64,000 nt of DNA from CADCWK01 sp035944555 (GCA_035944555.1 DASZAY010000023.1:1-64000), one strand, 5' to 3'; numbered from the stretch's first letter, positions 44,423 to 54,046 are shown. The notes: a model not told the origin generated them from the sequence alone. Numbers and translations are program-made.

Positions 44423-45928
44423 TCAGCTCTCGAAGCGGTCAAAGTACCCGTCGATGGCGTCAGCGTAGGCGAGGGCGATGATCATGTTGCCATCCTCAGA
44501 GAGCAGGAACGCGGCGTCGTCCAGGTTGGTGATGAAGCCGGGCTCCAGGATGGCACCGGGCATCCGGCTCGGGGTCAATTCGCCGGGCAGCTCGGGGCCG
44601 GTCAGCAGCATATTGTGGGCGAGGTTCGGGTCGGAATCGTCGATCGAGTACGTCCCGTCATCCTTGGCCCCGCGGTTCTCCGGCTCGTAGCCGACCTCGG
44701 CCATCCGCTTGCCCAGCGCTTCGACCCCAAGCTGGGCGAACACGGCGCTCTGCTCTCCGAACGGCCGATCGGCGGTGTACCACGCCTCGTACCCGGACGG
44801 ACGGCTGGTGTCGAACCCGTTGATATGGACCGAAACCAGCAGGTCGGCGTTGGCCCGATTGCAGATGTTGATGCGTGCCTGGATCTCGTCGTAGGTCCCG
44901 GCGCGCTCGCTGTCCGCAATCGTCTCTCCGTCACCGTTGACGTCGGCACTCTTGGCGTTGACGGCAAGGTCCTCGGTCCGCGTCATCACGACGATATATC
45001 CCCGGTCGACCAGCAGGTCCTGGAGCAGGAAGCTCTGCTCCAGCGTGAACTGGGCTTCTTCGAGTGGCGGGATGTTGCCGTCCCCGGCGAAGACGCGACC
45101 CCGATCCGGACCACCGTGCCCGGGGTCGATACAGACGGTCCGGATGCCGTCGAGGTAGGGCCCCTCGACCCCTCGCTCCAGCTGATCCGCCGGGGGCAGC
45201 GTCATCGTCGGCAGCGGCGAATCGTCCCAGCTGACCAGCGGGGTCTCGTCGACTGCCGGGGTCTCGGTGACCGGCAGCTCATCGGCCGGAATCGCCGCCA
45301 GATCCGTGTCCCCGGGATCATCGTCGCGGGAGAACATGCCACCGAAGCCGGCGACCGCCAGCGAAAGGATCAGGAACAGGACCCCGGCAACGGCCAGCAT
45401 GCGTCCGCCCGGCCCATGCGACACGGTCGAGGCGTCGTCACCATGTCGACCGACGGGGCCGTCGTACCAGTCGTCCTGGTCATTCCAATCGTCGTCATGG
45501 AACTCATTCCGGCCATGATGGCGCTCGCTGCGCCGCGACGAGGTGGGTGGAGCGACCCGCAGGGGATCATCTGGGCCGCCCGCTCGAGGACGGTACCGCT
45601 CCATCCGACGGCGGGCGGAGTCATCGAAGGCCGGCCACGGCTGGCCATCGTCTGGTCGTCCGCCACGAGGGGAACTCTTCCGCTCCGGTCCTCTCGCGGG
45701 CTCGTCGTGTGGATCGACGGCGTCGAAGCGCCGGGACGTCCTGGTGCGCGGTGGAGGCGGGACGGGATTGCGCCCGATCTCACCCCGACGGGGGGACGGA
45801 CGGCTGGACGGGGAGAACGGCGTTCCGTCGGACGCGAATGGCGACTCGCTGGACGTGGGCTGACGACGTTTGACCCGTCGCGGGGTGATCCCGCTGAAGG
45901 GCGAGTCGTCGAAGCGGTGGTCAGGCAC
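44423..45928 (-). CDS. Membrane-anchored N-acetylmuramoyl-L-alanine amidase
   Basis: 501 residues. A long disordered Arg/Pro/Asp-rich cytoplasmic segment (1-176), one membrane helix (177-197), a linker, then an Amidase_3 domain (about 262-497). Zinc ligands are His271 (DPGHGGPD), Glu290 or Glu291 and His368 (SVHINGF); the catalytic Glu is Glu462 (LEPGFITN). It would cut the amide between MurNAc and the stem peptide, in cell separation or wall remodelling. Such a long cytoplasmic N-terminus is unusual for this enzyme and may be a regulatory docking region. Confidence 0.93.
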   Translation of the reverse strand: MPDHRFDDSPFSGITPRRVKRRQPTSSESPFASDGTPFSPSSRPSPRRGEIGRNPVPPPPRTRTSRRFDAVDPHDEPARGPERKSSPRGGRPDDGQPWPAFDDSARRRMERYRPRAGGPDDPLRVAPPTSSRRSERHHGRNEFHDDDWNDQDDWYDGPVGRHGDDASTVSHGPGGRMLAVAGVLFLILSLAVAGFGGMFSRDDDPGDTDLAAIPADELPVTETPAVDETPLVSWDDSPLPTMTLPPADQLERGVEGPYLDGIRTVCIDPGHGGPDRGRVFAGDGNIPPLEEAQFTLEQSFLLQDLLVDRGYIVVMTRTEDLAVNAKSADVNGDGETIADSERAGTYDEIQARINICNRANADLLVSVHINGFDTSRPSGYEAWYTADRPFGEQSAVFAQLGVEALGKRMAEVGYEPENRGAKDDGTYSIDDSDPNLAHNMLLTGPELPGELTPSRMPGAILEPGFITNLDDAAFLLSEDGNMIIALAYADAIDGYFDRFES

Positions 45929-46216
45929 CGGTGCCTACCCTTCTCCGCGTTCGCGCCAGGCACGCCGACCCGATGCCCTTGCCTGGAAGGGGCAGGCCGG
46001 TCGTGGGCTGCTGGCGCGGGAGGATCATCGACCGCCGATCCGTTCTGATTTGAGGGCGCTGGTGGCAGGGGTGAGCACATGGGGTGGGAACCCATGGCGT
46101 CGCCGGGCCAGCACGGAAGTTCAGCCGCCTTCAGGATAGATTACCTGTCCGTACAGCGCCACCTGTCGTCGTGGCACCGTCCCGGCCGGGTGACTCCACC
46201 CGTCGCGGATACCGGG
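45929..46216. other. Intergenic region upstream of the amidase gene
   Basis: 288 bp with no supported gene. It contains the hairpin downstream of the permease operon and a small CATGGG/CCCATG dyad (46078-46096). The amidase promoter must be here but is not recognisable. Confidence 0.35.
46187..46202 (-). terminator. Short hairpin after the permease operon
   Basis: CGGGTG, loop ACTC, CACCCG: perfect 6-bp stem 15 bases beyond the second permease's stop codon. Confidence 0.45.
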
Positions 46217-47128
46217 CTAGTTGCTTCGCGGGTCGAGCGCGTCGCGCAGGCCATCGCCAACGAAGGTGAAGCCGAGCATCGCTGCCGCGATCGCGAGGCT
46301 GGGGAACAGGCCGAGGTGCCAGTTGATCTGGATGAACTGGGCACTGTCCCCGACCATCTTGCCGAGGCTCGGCGTCGGCTCGTTGATGCCGATCCCGAGG
46401 AAGCTCAGCCCGGCCTCCGCAAAGATCGCCGTCGGAATTGCCAGGGTGATCGCGACGATCAGTGGGGCGAGCGCGTTGGGCAGCATGTGCTTGACCGCAA
46501 TCGACCGCTCGGTCGCGCCCAGCGCCCGGGCCGCGGTGACGTACTCCTGCTCGCGCAGGGTCAGGACCTGGGCCCGGGTCAGGCGGCAGAGCGTGATCCA
46601 GCTGGTCAGACCGATGACCAGGATTACATTCTCCTGACCGCTGCCCCGGATGGTCAGCAGGAAGATCGCGAACAGGATGCCGGGAAAGGCGGTGACGATC
46701 TCGGTCATCCGCTGGATGACAAAGTCGATGAACCCGCCCCGGAGCCCGGAGATTAGCCCGAGCGGCACGCCGATCAGGCAGGCGACCGCGACGGCGGCGA
46801 AGGCCACCGTGAACGACGTCCGGACTCCGTACATGATCCGCGTCAGGTAGTCGCGACCGATAGTGTCCGTCCCGAACCAGTACTCCCGATCCGGCTGCTT
46901 GTTGCTGTCAAGGATGCTGGCGTCGTTGATCCCCGATGGCGCGAGGAGCGGCGCGCCGAATCCGGCGATCGCCATCGCCACGATCAGCACCAGTCCCCCG
47001 ACCGCCAGCTTGTGCTTGGCGAAGCGGCGGCTGGCCATCGCGAAGTTGGACCGGGTCCGTGTTTCCGTGCGCAGGGCTGTCGGCATCGCGGCCGCGCTGG
47101 AGAGGGACTGGGGGGAAGTGGGCTCCAT
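46217..47128 (-). CDS. ABC transporter permease, DppC/OppC type
   Basis: 303 residues. N-terminal OppC-type segment, six membrane helices, and the permease EAA loop EAGLSFLGIGINEPTPSLG that contacts the ATPase. It pairs with the preceding permease, 65 bp upstream, to form the membrane channel for peptides, nickel or similar solutes. The open frame extends upstream, but only from residue MEPTSP does the sequence match the family. Confidence 0.92.
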   Translation of the reverse strand: MEPTSPQSLSSAAAMPTALRTETRTRSNFAMASRRFAKHKLAVGGLVLIVAMAIAGFGAPLLAPSGINDASILDSNKQPDREYWFGTDTIGRDYLTRIMYGVRTSFTVAFAAVAVACLIGVPLGLISGLRGGFIDFVIQRMTEIVTAFPGILFAIFLLTIRGSGQENVILVIGLTSWITLCRLTRAQVLTLREQEYVTAARALGATERSIAVKHMLPNALAPLIVAITLAIPTAIFAEAGLSFLGIGINEPTPSLGKMVGDSAQFIQINWHLGLFPSLAIAAAMLGFTFVGDGLRDALDPRSN

Positions 47129-47193
47129 CGATCGGGCTCCGGGGTAGCAGCTGAAATGGTCGGGACAGAGAGCCGTCGGCGACAGACGTGTCG

Positions 47194-48129
47194 CTAGTTC
47201 CCGAAGCGGATTCTCGGGTCGAGGAACGTATAGAGGATGTCGGTCAGCAGATAGGTGATACCCCAGAGCGTCGCGATCAGGAGGACGAGTGCCATGATCA
47301 TCGGGTAGTCGCGGGTGAAGGTACTGGTCACGAAGAAGCGCCCGAGCCCCGGAATCCGGAAGGCGGCCTCGATGAAGATGCTGCCGGTCAGGATGTTCGG
47401 GATCTCCGGCAGCAGCACGGTCACGCAGGGGATCAGCGCGTTCCGTCCGGCGTGGCGCAGTAGTACGAACCGCTCCGCCAGCCCCTTGGCGCGCGCCGTC
47501 CGGACGTAGTCGGCTCGCAGCGTCTCGACCAGCGAGGCGCGTGTGTACCGAGCGACGAGGGCCGTTGGCGTCAGGGAATAGGCGATGACGGGCAGGATGT
47601 ACTCCTGTGGTCGGCCGAAGTCGCCCGTCCAGCCGCCGGCGGGGAGCCATTTCAACTGGACCGAGAAGATCAGGATCAGCCAGATCGCGATGACGAACGA
47701 CGGCACGACCAACCCGAGGGTCGCGAAGAACGAGACCACGTAGTCGAGGACGGAGTTCTGTTTCACGGCGGCGATCACGCCGAGGATGGTCCCGAAGATG
47801 TACGCGACGAGGATCGTCGGGATCCCGATCGCGACCGTCACCGGCCAGGCGTCCATGATCAGCTCGGTGACCGTCAGGTTCGGTGCCTGAAACGGCACGC
47901 CGAAGTCGCCCTGGAGAGCGTTGCCCATGTACCGGAGGTACTGCTCCCAGATCGGCCCACCTAGCCCGTACTTCTCCTCCAGCGCCCGCTGGGTGGAGGC
48001 CGAGACGGGCTGCTCACCGAGATCGAACGGTCCGCCCGGGACCGACCGCATCAGCGTGAAGGTGATCACCGAGACGGCGAAAAGCACGAAGGCGAGTCCG
48101 GCGATTCGTCCGAGGATGTATCTGAGCAC
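47194..48129 (-). CDS. ABC transporter permease, DppB/OppB type
   Basis: 311 residues. MLRYILGRIAGLAFVLFAVS and TFTLMRSVPGGPFD at the N-terminus are typical of DppB/OppB; six membrane helices and the RTARAKGLAERFVLLRHAGRN loop follow. Neither the solute-binding protein nor the two ATPases are encoded in this window, so the transporter is incomplete here. A nucleoside hydrolase gene lies 170 bp upstream on the same strand. Confidence 0.93.
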   Translation of the reverse strand: MLRYILGRIAGLAFVLFAVSVITFTLMRSVPGGPFDLGEQPVSASTQRALEEKYGLGGPIWEQYLRYMGNALQGDFGVPFQAPNLTVTELIMDAWPVTVAIGIPTILVAYIFGTILGVIAAVKQNSVLDYVVSFFATLGLVVPSFVIAIWLILIFSVQLKWLPAGGWTGDFGRPQEYILPVIAYSLTPTALVARYTRASLVETLRADYVRTARAKGLAERFVLLRHAGRNALIPCVTVLLPEIPNILTGSIFIEAAFRIPGLGRFFVTSTFTRDYPMIMALVLLIATLWGITYLLTDILYTFLDPRIRFGN

Positions 48130-48270
48130 GCCGCGACTCCCCCATCCGACCCGGATCTGCCGGGCGCGCGTTCGCCATCAATGTCGTATCCGGCGAACGG
48201 TACCAGACCGGATGGTATCCGGGGATCAGTGGACCGTGTCGGACGGCACGACCTCGTACTCCGTGCCCAA

Positions 48271-48292
48271 GTCACGGCGGCACGACCGTGAC
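48271..48292 (-). terminator. Hairpin just after the nucleoside hydrolase gene
   Basis: GTCACGG (48271-48277), 8-base loop, CCGTGAC (48286-48292): 7-bp perfect stem starting 8 bases after the stop codon. It may attenuate read-through into the permease genes. Confidence 0.45.
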
Positions 48293-48299
48293 CTGCAGA

Positions 48300-49241
48300 T
48301 CAGCCCCGGGCGGTGACCGGCGTGGCGATTCGCTCGACGATGGCCCGCTCCGCTGCCGTGATATCGACATCGAGCGCGACCCGCGCGTTGGCGAGCACCT
48401 TCTCACTTGGGGTTCGGGCCAGGGTCATCCCGGCGTGCGGACCCGCGACGTCGATCTCGACGTGGAGATCGCGCCAGGTCATCAACTCCGGCCGGGTGAG
48501 CGCCATCGCGGCCAGTGGATCGTGCAGGTCCGTCGCGCCCCCGTGGACGACGGAGGGGTAGAGCTCGACCTGCCTAGCCACGGCTTCGTGGAAGCCACTC
48601 CCCGCCTCGCGGATCGTCGGCAGGTCGCTGGAGCGGATCCTGACCCGGGTGGTCACGTCCAGCGGGACGACCGTCTTCATCTCCGGCTGGGCGAAGACGA
48701 TGGCTGCCGCCTCCGGATCGCACTTGAGGTTGTGCTCGGCGAGGGGCAGGTGGAGGCCGTCCAGTCCCCGGATCGCGCCGGCCATCAGGGTCAGACCAGA
48801 CAGGTTGGCGAGGAGCCGCGGCTCGCGTCGGATCGCCAGCGCGACGTTCGTCATTGGCCCGACAGCGAGCAGGTGGATCCCACCCGGATTGTCCATCACC
48901 GTCCGGACGATCACGTCGACGGCGTGCCCTTCGGCGGGCTGCCAGTTGTCGTCAGCCTCATCGATCAACCCGACGCCCTCATGCCCCGCCCAGTGGATAG
49001 GGCGCTGGCCGAGGATCGTCTGCGAGGAGCCGAGGTGGACCGGCACGTCGTCCCGCCCGGCCAGTCGGAGCAGGCGGGCGACCATCCTGCCCCGGAGGTG
49101 GACATCGCCGTAGACGGTCGTCACGGCGACGAGATCGAGTTCCGGCGAGCCGAGCACCGCGGCCAGCGCCAGACAATCGTCGACGTCGGTCCCGATGTCG
49201 GTATCGAGGATCACGCGATGGGTGGGCGAAGAAGTCGTCAT
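48300..49241 (-). CDS. Inosine/uridine-preferring nucleoside hydrolase
   Basis: 313 residues. The calcium-binding motif DTDIGTDVDD (13-22), central EHNLKCDPEAA and DLHDPLAA near the C-terminus are all present, so it should be active. It splits nucleosides to ribose and base. No signal peptide, so cytoplasmic. It sits between the ferritin-like/cupredoxin gene and the permease pair. Confidence 0.94.
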   Translation of the reverse strand: MTTSSPTHRVILDTDIGTDVDDCLALAAVLGSPELDLVAVTTVYGDVHLRGRMVARLLRLAGRDDVPVHLGSSQTILGQRPIHWAGHEGVGLIDEADDNWQPAEGHAVDVIVRTVMDNPGGIHLLAVGPMTNVALAIRREPRLLANLSGLTLMAGAIRGLDGLHLPLAEHNLKCDPEAAAIVFAQPEMKTVVPLDVTTRVRIRSSDLPTIREAGSGFHEAVARQVELYPSVVHGGATDLHDPLAAMALTRPELMTWRDLHVEIDVAGPHAGMTLARTPSEKVLANARVALDVDITAAERAIVERIATPVTARG

Positions 49242-49332
49242 GAAGCAGCAGCCTCGCTGGTCAGATCCGGCAGTCGCACCCCTGACAACCAGGGGGTCGA
49301 CATCCTAGCCGACGCCGGATCGGGCCGAACCA

Positions 49333-50175
49333 CTACTCGACGGTGATCAGACCCTGCATCAGGCTCGCGTGCAGCGTGCAGACGTACGGGTACGTGCCGG
49401 GGGTGTCGAGGACGAGCGAGGCGCTCTGGCCGTTCGAGAGGAACTCTGTCTCGAACGACCCGTCATCCGCGGAGGCGTTGTGTGGTGCCTGGCCAGTGTT
49501 CGTCCAGGTCACAGTCGTGCCGGCGGCAACAGTCAGCTCGGCGGGCTCGTAGCCGAAGTCGAACATCTCGACCACGACCTCGCCGCCGGTCGTAGCCTCG
49601 GTGCCCGGAGTCGCCTCGTCAGCCGGAGCAGCGTCCGCCTCGACGATGAACGGCGCCACAATACCGATTACCTCGTCGGGGGTCAGCGGCGCATCGACGG
49701 CATCCGGGAACGGTGATATGTCTCCGTCGTCGACCAGCGCACCAAGGAAGCCGGCATGCCGGGCCTCGACGCTGTGGATGCCGAGGGCTGTTTCAACCAG
49801 TGCGGGCGCCAGCACCGCGACAGACGGAGCCGCTCCGGCGTAGGCAGCCACCCCGACGTTCTCGATCGTCGCTGCCAGGACCAGGAACGACGCTGCGTCG
49901 TCGTAGTCGAACGCGTAACTCCCCTCGGTGACCGGCTCGCCGCCAAGGTCGTTGATGGTCGACGTCAATGCTTCGACGTGAGCCGCCTCATGATCCCGAA
50001 TCTGGCCGAGCAAGTCGAAGACGCCCTCGTCAAAGTCATCCGTCGCGAATGTGTCAAGCGCGTCGCGATAGAAGACGGCCTCAAGATGCTCCAGGGTCAG
50101 CGCGTAATTGAGGATGGCGATGCCGTCGCCATCGAAGTACGGATCGGCAGCGAGGCCGGCATCGTCCTGTGTCAT
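49333..50175 (-). CDS. Ferritin-like / cupredoxin fusion protein
   Basis: 280 residues; GGGAGG nine bases upstream fixes the start. Residues 12-180 form a ferritin-like four-helix region with candidate metal ligands Glu29, Glu63, His66, Glu105, Glu137 and His140. After an Ala/Thr/Glu linker, residues 199-280 are a plastocyanin-like cupredoxin with copper ligands His232 (APHNAS), Cys266, His269 and Met273 (VCTLHASLMQG). No signal peptide is visible, yet cupredoxins are nearly always exported; a non-canonical export route or a cytoplasmic role must be considered. Confidence 0.88.
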   Translation of the reverse strand: MTQDDAGLAADPYFDGDGIAILNYALTLEHLEAVFYRDALDTFATDDFDEGVFDLLGQIRDHEAAHVEALTSTINDLGGEPVTEGSYAFDYDDAASFLVLAATIENVGVAAYAGAAPSVAVLAPALVETALGIHSVEARHAGFLGALVDDGDISPFPDAVDAPLTPDEVIGIVAPFIVEADAAPADEATPGTEATTGGEVVVEMFDFGYEPAELTVAAGTTVTWTNTGQAPHNASADDGSFETEFLSNGQSASLVLDTPGTYPYVCTLHASLMQGLITVE

Positions 50176-50339
50176 GTGGAGTTCCTCCCGGAACGGCGAC
50201 CGGCCGGGATCTGCTCAGCGCTGATGCGACGGGCCGGTCACAGGAGGTACGGGGGGCCAGCCGCGATTGGATCATGCGCTGGCAGCCAACGCGCCGACGC
50301 CAAGCGGGGATCTGTCGGCCAGATTCGAACGGCGACTGG

Positions 50340-52187
50340 CTAGGTATCGAATGAATTCCCGCGTTCGGCCATAACCGGCATGCCCTTACGGATGGTCTGT
50401 GGCGGGCGCTTGGTGTCGCTCATCTGCCGCTGGTAGAGCGTCGCGTACAGCCCGTCCAGCCGAATCAGCTCGTCGTGCCGCCCCTGCTCGACGATCCGGC
50501 CGTCGGCCATCACCAGGATCAGGTCGGCGTTCCGGACGGTACTCAGGCGGTGAGCGATGACGATGCTCGTTCGCCCATGGAGCAGTGACTGGATCGCCGT
50601 CTGGATCAGCGCTTCGGTCCGCGTGTCGATCCGGCTGGTCGCCTCGTCCAGGATCAGGATGCGTGGGTCGGCAAGCACCGCACGAGCAAAGGTCAGCAAC
50701 TGGCGCTGGCCCTCGCTCAGCCCACCCCCGCCCTCATCGAGCACCGTGTCGAATCCGCCGTCCAGTTCCTTGATGAACCCTTCAGCCTGGACGGCCCGGG
50801 CGGCGGCCTCGATTTCCTCCGCGGTCGCGTCCGGGCGGCCATAGGCGATGTTGTCCCGGATAGTCCCGGCGAACAGGAACGGCTCCTGCAGCACCAGCGA
50901 GATCTGCTCCCGCAGGCTGTCCTTGCGGATCAGCCGGGTGTCCTGACCATCGAGGGTGATCCGGCCGCTGTCATCGTCCAGCTCATAGAAGCGGGGAATC
51001 AGATTTACCAGAGTGGTCTTGCCCGCGCCGGTGGGCCCAACGACGGCCACCGTCTGGCCGGCCGCGATGTCCACGGAGATGTCCTTGAGGATCGGACGTC
51101 CCGGGTCATAGCCGAAATTGACGCTCTCGAAACGGAGCGCACCGCGCGCATCCTGGATATCAGTCGCCTCGGCCCGGTCCGGCTGCTCGGCCGGGGTGTC
51201 GAGGATGGCGTAGATGCGCTCGGCGCCGGCCAGCGACGACTGGAGCTGGGTGTAGACCTGCGTGATCAGCTGGATCGGGCGGAAGAACGTCTGGACGTAG
51301 ATCAGGAACGCCGCCAGCGTTCCGATCTCGAGATCGCCCCGGTAGACCTGCCACCCGCCGTAGGCGAGGACGACACCCGTCGCGACGGTATTCATCACCT
51401 CGACGGCCGGGGCGAGCGCCGAGCTGATCTTCGTCGCCCGCACGTAGGCGTCGTAGTTATCGCGGTTCTGTCCCCGGAACCGCTCGATGTTGTAGTCCGC
51501 CCGGTTGTAGGCCTGGGTCTCCCGGATACCCGAGATTTCCTCCTGGAGCGACGCGGTGACCGTGCCGATGGTCCGACGGGTCAGGCGGTAGGCGATCCGG
51601 GCACGGCGCGAGACATAGGTGGTCGTGAACAGCAGGATCGGGATGATGGTGAAGGAGACGAGCGCCATCTTCCAGTCCAGGACGACCATCGCGACCATCG
51701 TCGCGATCAGACCAACGACCTGCCCGACCGACTGGCTGAGTCCCTGGCTGACGAACTGGTTGATGGTGTCGACGTCGGACGAGACGCGGCTGACGAGGTC
51801 ACCGATCGGCTGCTTGCCGAAGAATTTCAGCGGCAACCGCTGAAACTGATCGAACAGCCCCTGGCGGAAGCCGGCGAGGACCTTCTGTCCGATCACGCCG
51901 ACCCGGATCACCTGGAACCGCGTCGCGACGGCGCCGATCAGCGCCAGCACGACCAAGCCGATGATCCACCGGAGCAGCGCCCCGCTATCACCATCCGCGA
52001 TCGGGCCATTGATCGTCTCACCGATCAGGGCCGGCGTCAGGGCCTGGGCGGTAGCGCCGATCAGCACCCAGATACCGGCGATCCCGAGCTCCCGCCGGTG
52101 CGGTCGCAGCTCGCCGATCAGCCGCCGGGCAGTCCGGCCGCGGTCGTTGACGTAGTCGGTCTCCTCGACCGGGATCGGCACGGTCAT
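50340..52187 (-). CDS. ABC exporter subunit with canonical ATPase residues
   Basis: 615 residues: six membrane helices (about 30-320), then an ATPase with Walker A GPTGAGKTTL, Walker B ILILDEATS (catalytic Glu present) and switch His in IVIAHRLS. Its signature motif reads LSEGQ instead of LSGGQ. The ATG overlaps the stop of the upstream partner gene by 4 bp. It forms a heterodimer with that partner and contributes the active Walker site. Substrate (drug or lipid) unknown. Confidence 0.93.
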   Translation of the reverse strand: MTVPIPVEETDYVNDRGRTARRLIGELRPHRRELGIAGIWVLIGATAQALTPALIGETINGPIADGDSGALLRWIIGLVVLALIGAVATRFQVIRVGVIGQKVLAGFRQGLFDQFQRLPLKFFGKQPIGDLVSRVSSDVDTINQFVSQGLSQSVGQVVGLIATMVAMVVLDWKMALVSFTIIPILLFTTTYVSRRARIAYRLTRRTIGTVTASLQEEISGIRETQAYNRADYNIERFRGQNRDNYDAYVRATKISSALAPAVEVMNTVATGVVLAYGGWQVYRGDLEIGTLAAFLIYVQTFFRPIQLITQVYTQLQSSLAGAERIYAILDTPAEQPDRAEATDIQDARGALRFESVNFGYDPGRPILKDISVDIAAGQTVAVVGPTGAGKTTLVNLIPRFYELDDDSGRITLDGQDTRLIRKDSLREQISLVLQEPFLFAGTIRDNIAYGRPDATAEEIEAAARAVQAEGFIKELDGGFDTVLDEGGGGLSEGQRQLLTFARAVLADPRILILDEATSRIDTRTEALIQTAIQSLLHGRTSIVIAHRLSTVRNADLILVMADGRIVEQGRHDELIRLDGLYATLYQRQMSDTKRPPQTIRKGMPVMAERGNSFDT

Positions 52188-54046
52188 CGGCGGTCCCTCC
52201 CGTTGGCCAGGGGTGCGGAGGGTTGCGCGGCCGCGTGGTCGTTGGCCAGTCCGTCGCCGGTTCCGTTGGTGGGAAGGTCGTGAACCATCGTGTCGTCCGG
52301 GGCGAATGCTGTCTCCGGCTCCAGCTGGGAGCCGAGGATGTCGGCGTAGACGGGACTGTTGGCTAGCAGGTCGTCGTGGGTGCCCTGCGCGACGACGCGA
52401 CCGCCGTCCATGACGAGGATGACATCGGCTGATCGGACCGTGCTGACCCGCTGGGCGATGACGAAGGTCGTCCGGCGCCGGTCGGCCAGTAACCGGTCGA
52501 TCGCGGCCCGGATTTCCGCCTCGGTCGTCGCATCGACGGCAGACGTACTGTCGTCGAGGATCAGGATGCTGCGGTCGGCCAGCAGCGCCCGGGCGATCGA
52601 GACCCGCTGCCGCTGCCCGCCGGACAGGCCGACGCCGCGCTCTCCGATGGTCGTCTCGTAGCCCTCAGCGAGGGAGGCGATGAACGGGGCCGCCTGGGCG
52701 GCCCCGGCGGCCGCCGCGATCTCGGGATCGGTCGCGTCCGGCCGGCCGAATGCGACGTTTTCCCGGACCGAGCCGCTGAACAGCCGCGACTCCTGCAACA
52801 CCGGTGAGATCACCGAGCGGAGCGAATCCAGGGTAACGTCCCGGACGTCGTGCCCGTCGATCCGGACGGAGCCGGACGTTACGTCGTGGAAGCGGGGAAT
52901 CAGGTTGACCAGCGAGCTCTTGCCTGAACCCGTCGTTCCGATAATCGCGACGGTCTGACCCGGTTCGGCGGTGAACGTGACGTCGTGGACCGCGTCGTGG
53001 TTGGCGCCGCGATAGCGGAACGTGACGTGATCGAACTCCACCCGGCCCTCGACCGGCGGTAATGGCCGGGCGTCCGGCTTGTCCCGGATCGTGACCGGCT
53101 CGTCGAGCACCGAGAAGATCCGGACCGCGGACGCCCCGGCCCGTGGGACGGCCGAGCCGAAGAAGCCGAGCGCCAGCAGCGGCCCGACCAGGAAGTTCAG
53201 ATAGGTATAGAAGGCGATCAGGGCGCCAACCTGGAGATCACCGTCGATCACCTGGTTGCCGCCCGCGTAGACGACGCCCAGCGACGCCAGCCCGGAGACG
53301 AGGAAGATCGCCCGGAAGTTGTTCGAGAAGATCCCGATGATCCGGACGTTGAGCTCCAGCATCTCGGTGTTCTGCTCGTGGTAGCGCTGCTGCTCTCGGC
53401 GCTCGCCCCGGTAGGCGCGGATCGTCCGGAGGCCGACGAGGTCCTCCTGCAGGGTCGAGTTCAGTCGGCCCAGTGCCTGCTGAACGAGCGTGAAGACCGG
53501 AGCGATCTGGGCGCCGAGCCGGGTCAGCAACCAGAAGATGACCAGGACGGCCGCGAAGGTGATCAGCGCCAGCTGCCAGTTCACGACGAACAGCAGGACC
53601 GTGATCGAGACGACCTGCAGGGCGGAGGAAATCAGCTGGATGAAGCCGTTGCCCGTCAGGAAGCGGACCTGCTCGATGTCGCTGGTGGCACGGGTCAGGA
53701 GCTGGCCGGTCGGGGTGCGATCATGGAAATCGAAGCCCAGCTGCTCGACCTTCTCGAAGAAGGCCTGTCGCAGGTCCATCGCGACGCCCTGCGATCCGCG
53801 CTCCGCCCAGTATCCCTGGAAGAACGAGGCAGCGCCCCGGAAGATCGCGACGATGAAGACAGCCCCGACAGCCAGGTAGATCACCTGCTCGTCGCGGACC
53901 GCGATGCCATCGTCGATCGTGATCCGGATCAGCTGCGGGGTCAGCAGGTTGGTGACCGTGACGATCAGCGCGGCGATCAGCGCCCCGATCGCGTCGCGGC
54001 GATGCGGACGGAGGTAGCCGAACGCGCGCCGGAGCGCCGGGAGCAT
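52184..54046 (-). CDS. ABC exporter subunit with degenerate ATPase residues
   Basis: 620 residues from ATG 54046 (GAGGG upstream); a GTG at 54136 would add 30 basic residues. Six membrane helices, then an ATPase with Walker A GTTGSGKSSL and intact LSGGQ. Walker B is ILILDDSTS, with Asp in place of the catalytic Glu, and the switch His is Gln (VIAQRVS). This is the inactive-site half of a heterodimeric exporter of the TM287/288 or BmrCD kind. About 50 extra C-terminal residues follow the ATPase. Confidence 0.93.
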   Translation of the reverse strand: MLPALRRAFGYLRPHRRDAIGALIAALIVTVTNLLTPQLIRITIDDGIAVRDEQVIYLAVGAVFIVAIFRGAASFFQGYWAERGSQGVAMDLRQAFFEKVEQLGFDFHDRTPTGQLLTRATSDIEQVRFLTGNGFIQLISSALQVVSITVLLFVVNWQLALITFAAVLVIFWLLTRLGAQIAPVFTLVQQALGRLNSTLQEDLVGLRTIRAYRGERREQQRYHEQNTEMLELNVRIIGIFSNNFRAIFLVSGLASLGVVYAGGNQVIDGDLQVGALIAFYTYLNFLVGPLLALGFFGSAVPRAGASAVRIFSVLDEPVTIRDKPDARPLPPVEGRVEFDHVTFRYRGANHDAVHDVTFTAEPGQTVAIIGTTGSGKSSLVNLIPRFHDVTSGSVRIDGHDVRDVTLDSLRSVISPVLQESRLFSGSVRENVAFGRPDATDPEIAAAAGAAQAAPFIASLAEGYETTIGERGVGLSGGQRQRVSIARALLADRSILILDDSTSAVDATTEAEIRAAIDRLLADRRRTTFVIAQRVSTVRSADVILVMDGGRVVAQGTHDDLLANSPVYADILGSQLEPETAFAPDDTMVHDLPTNGTGDGLANDHAAAQPSAPLANGRDRR

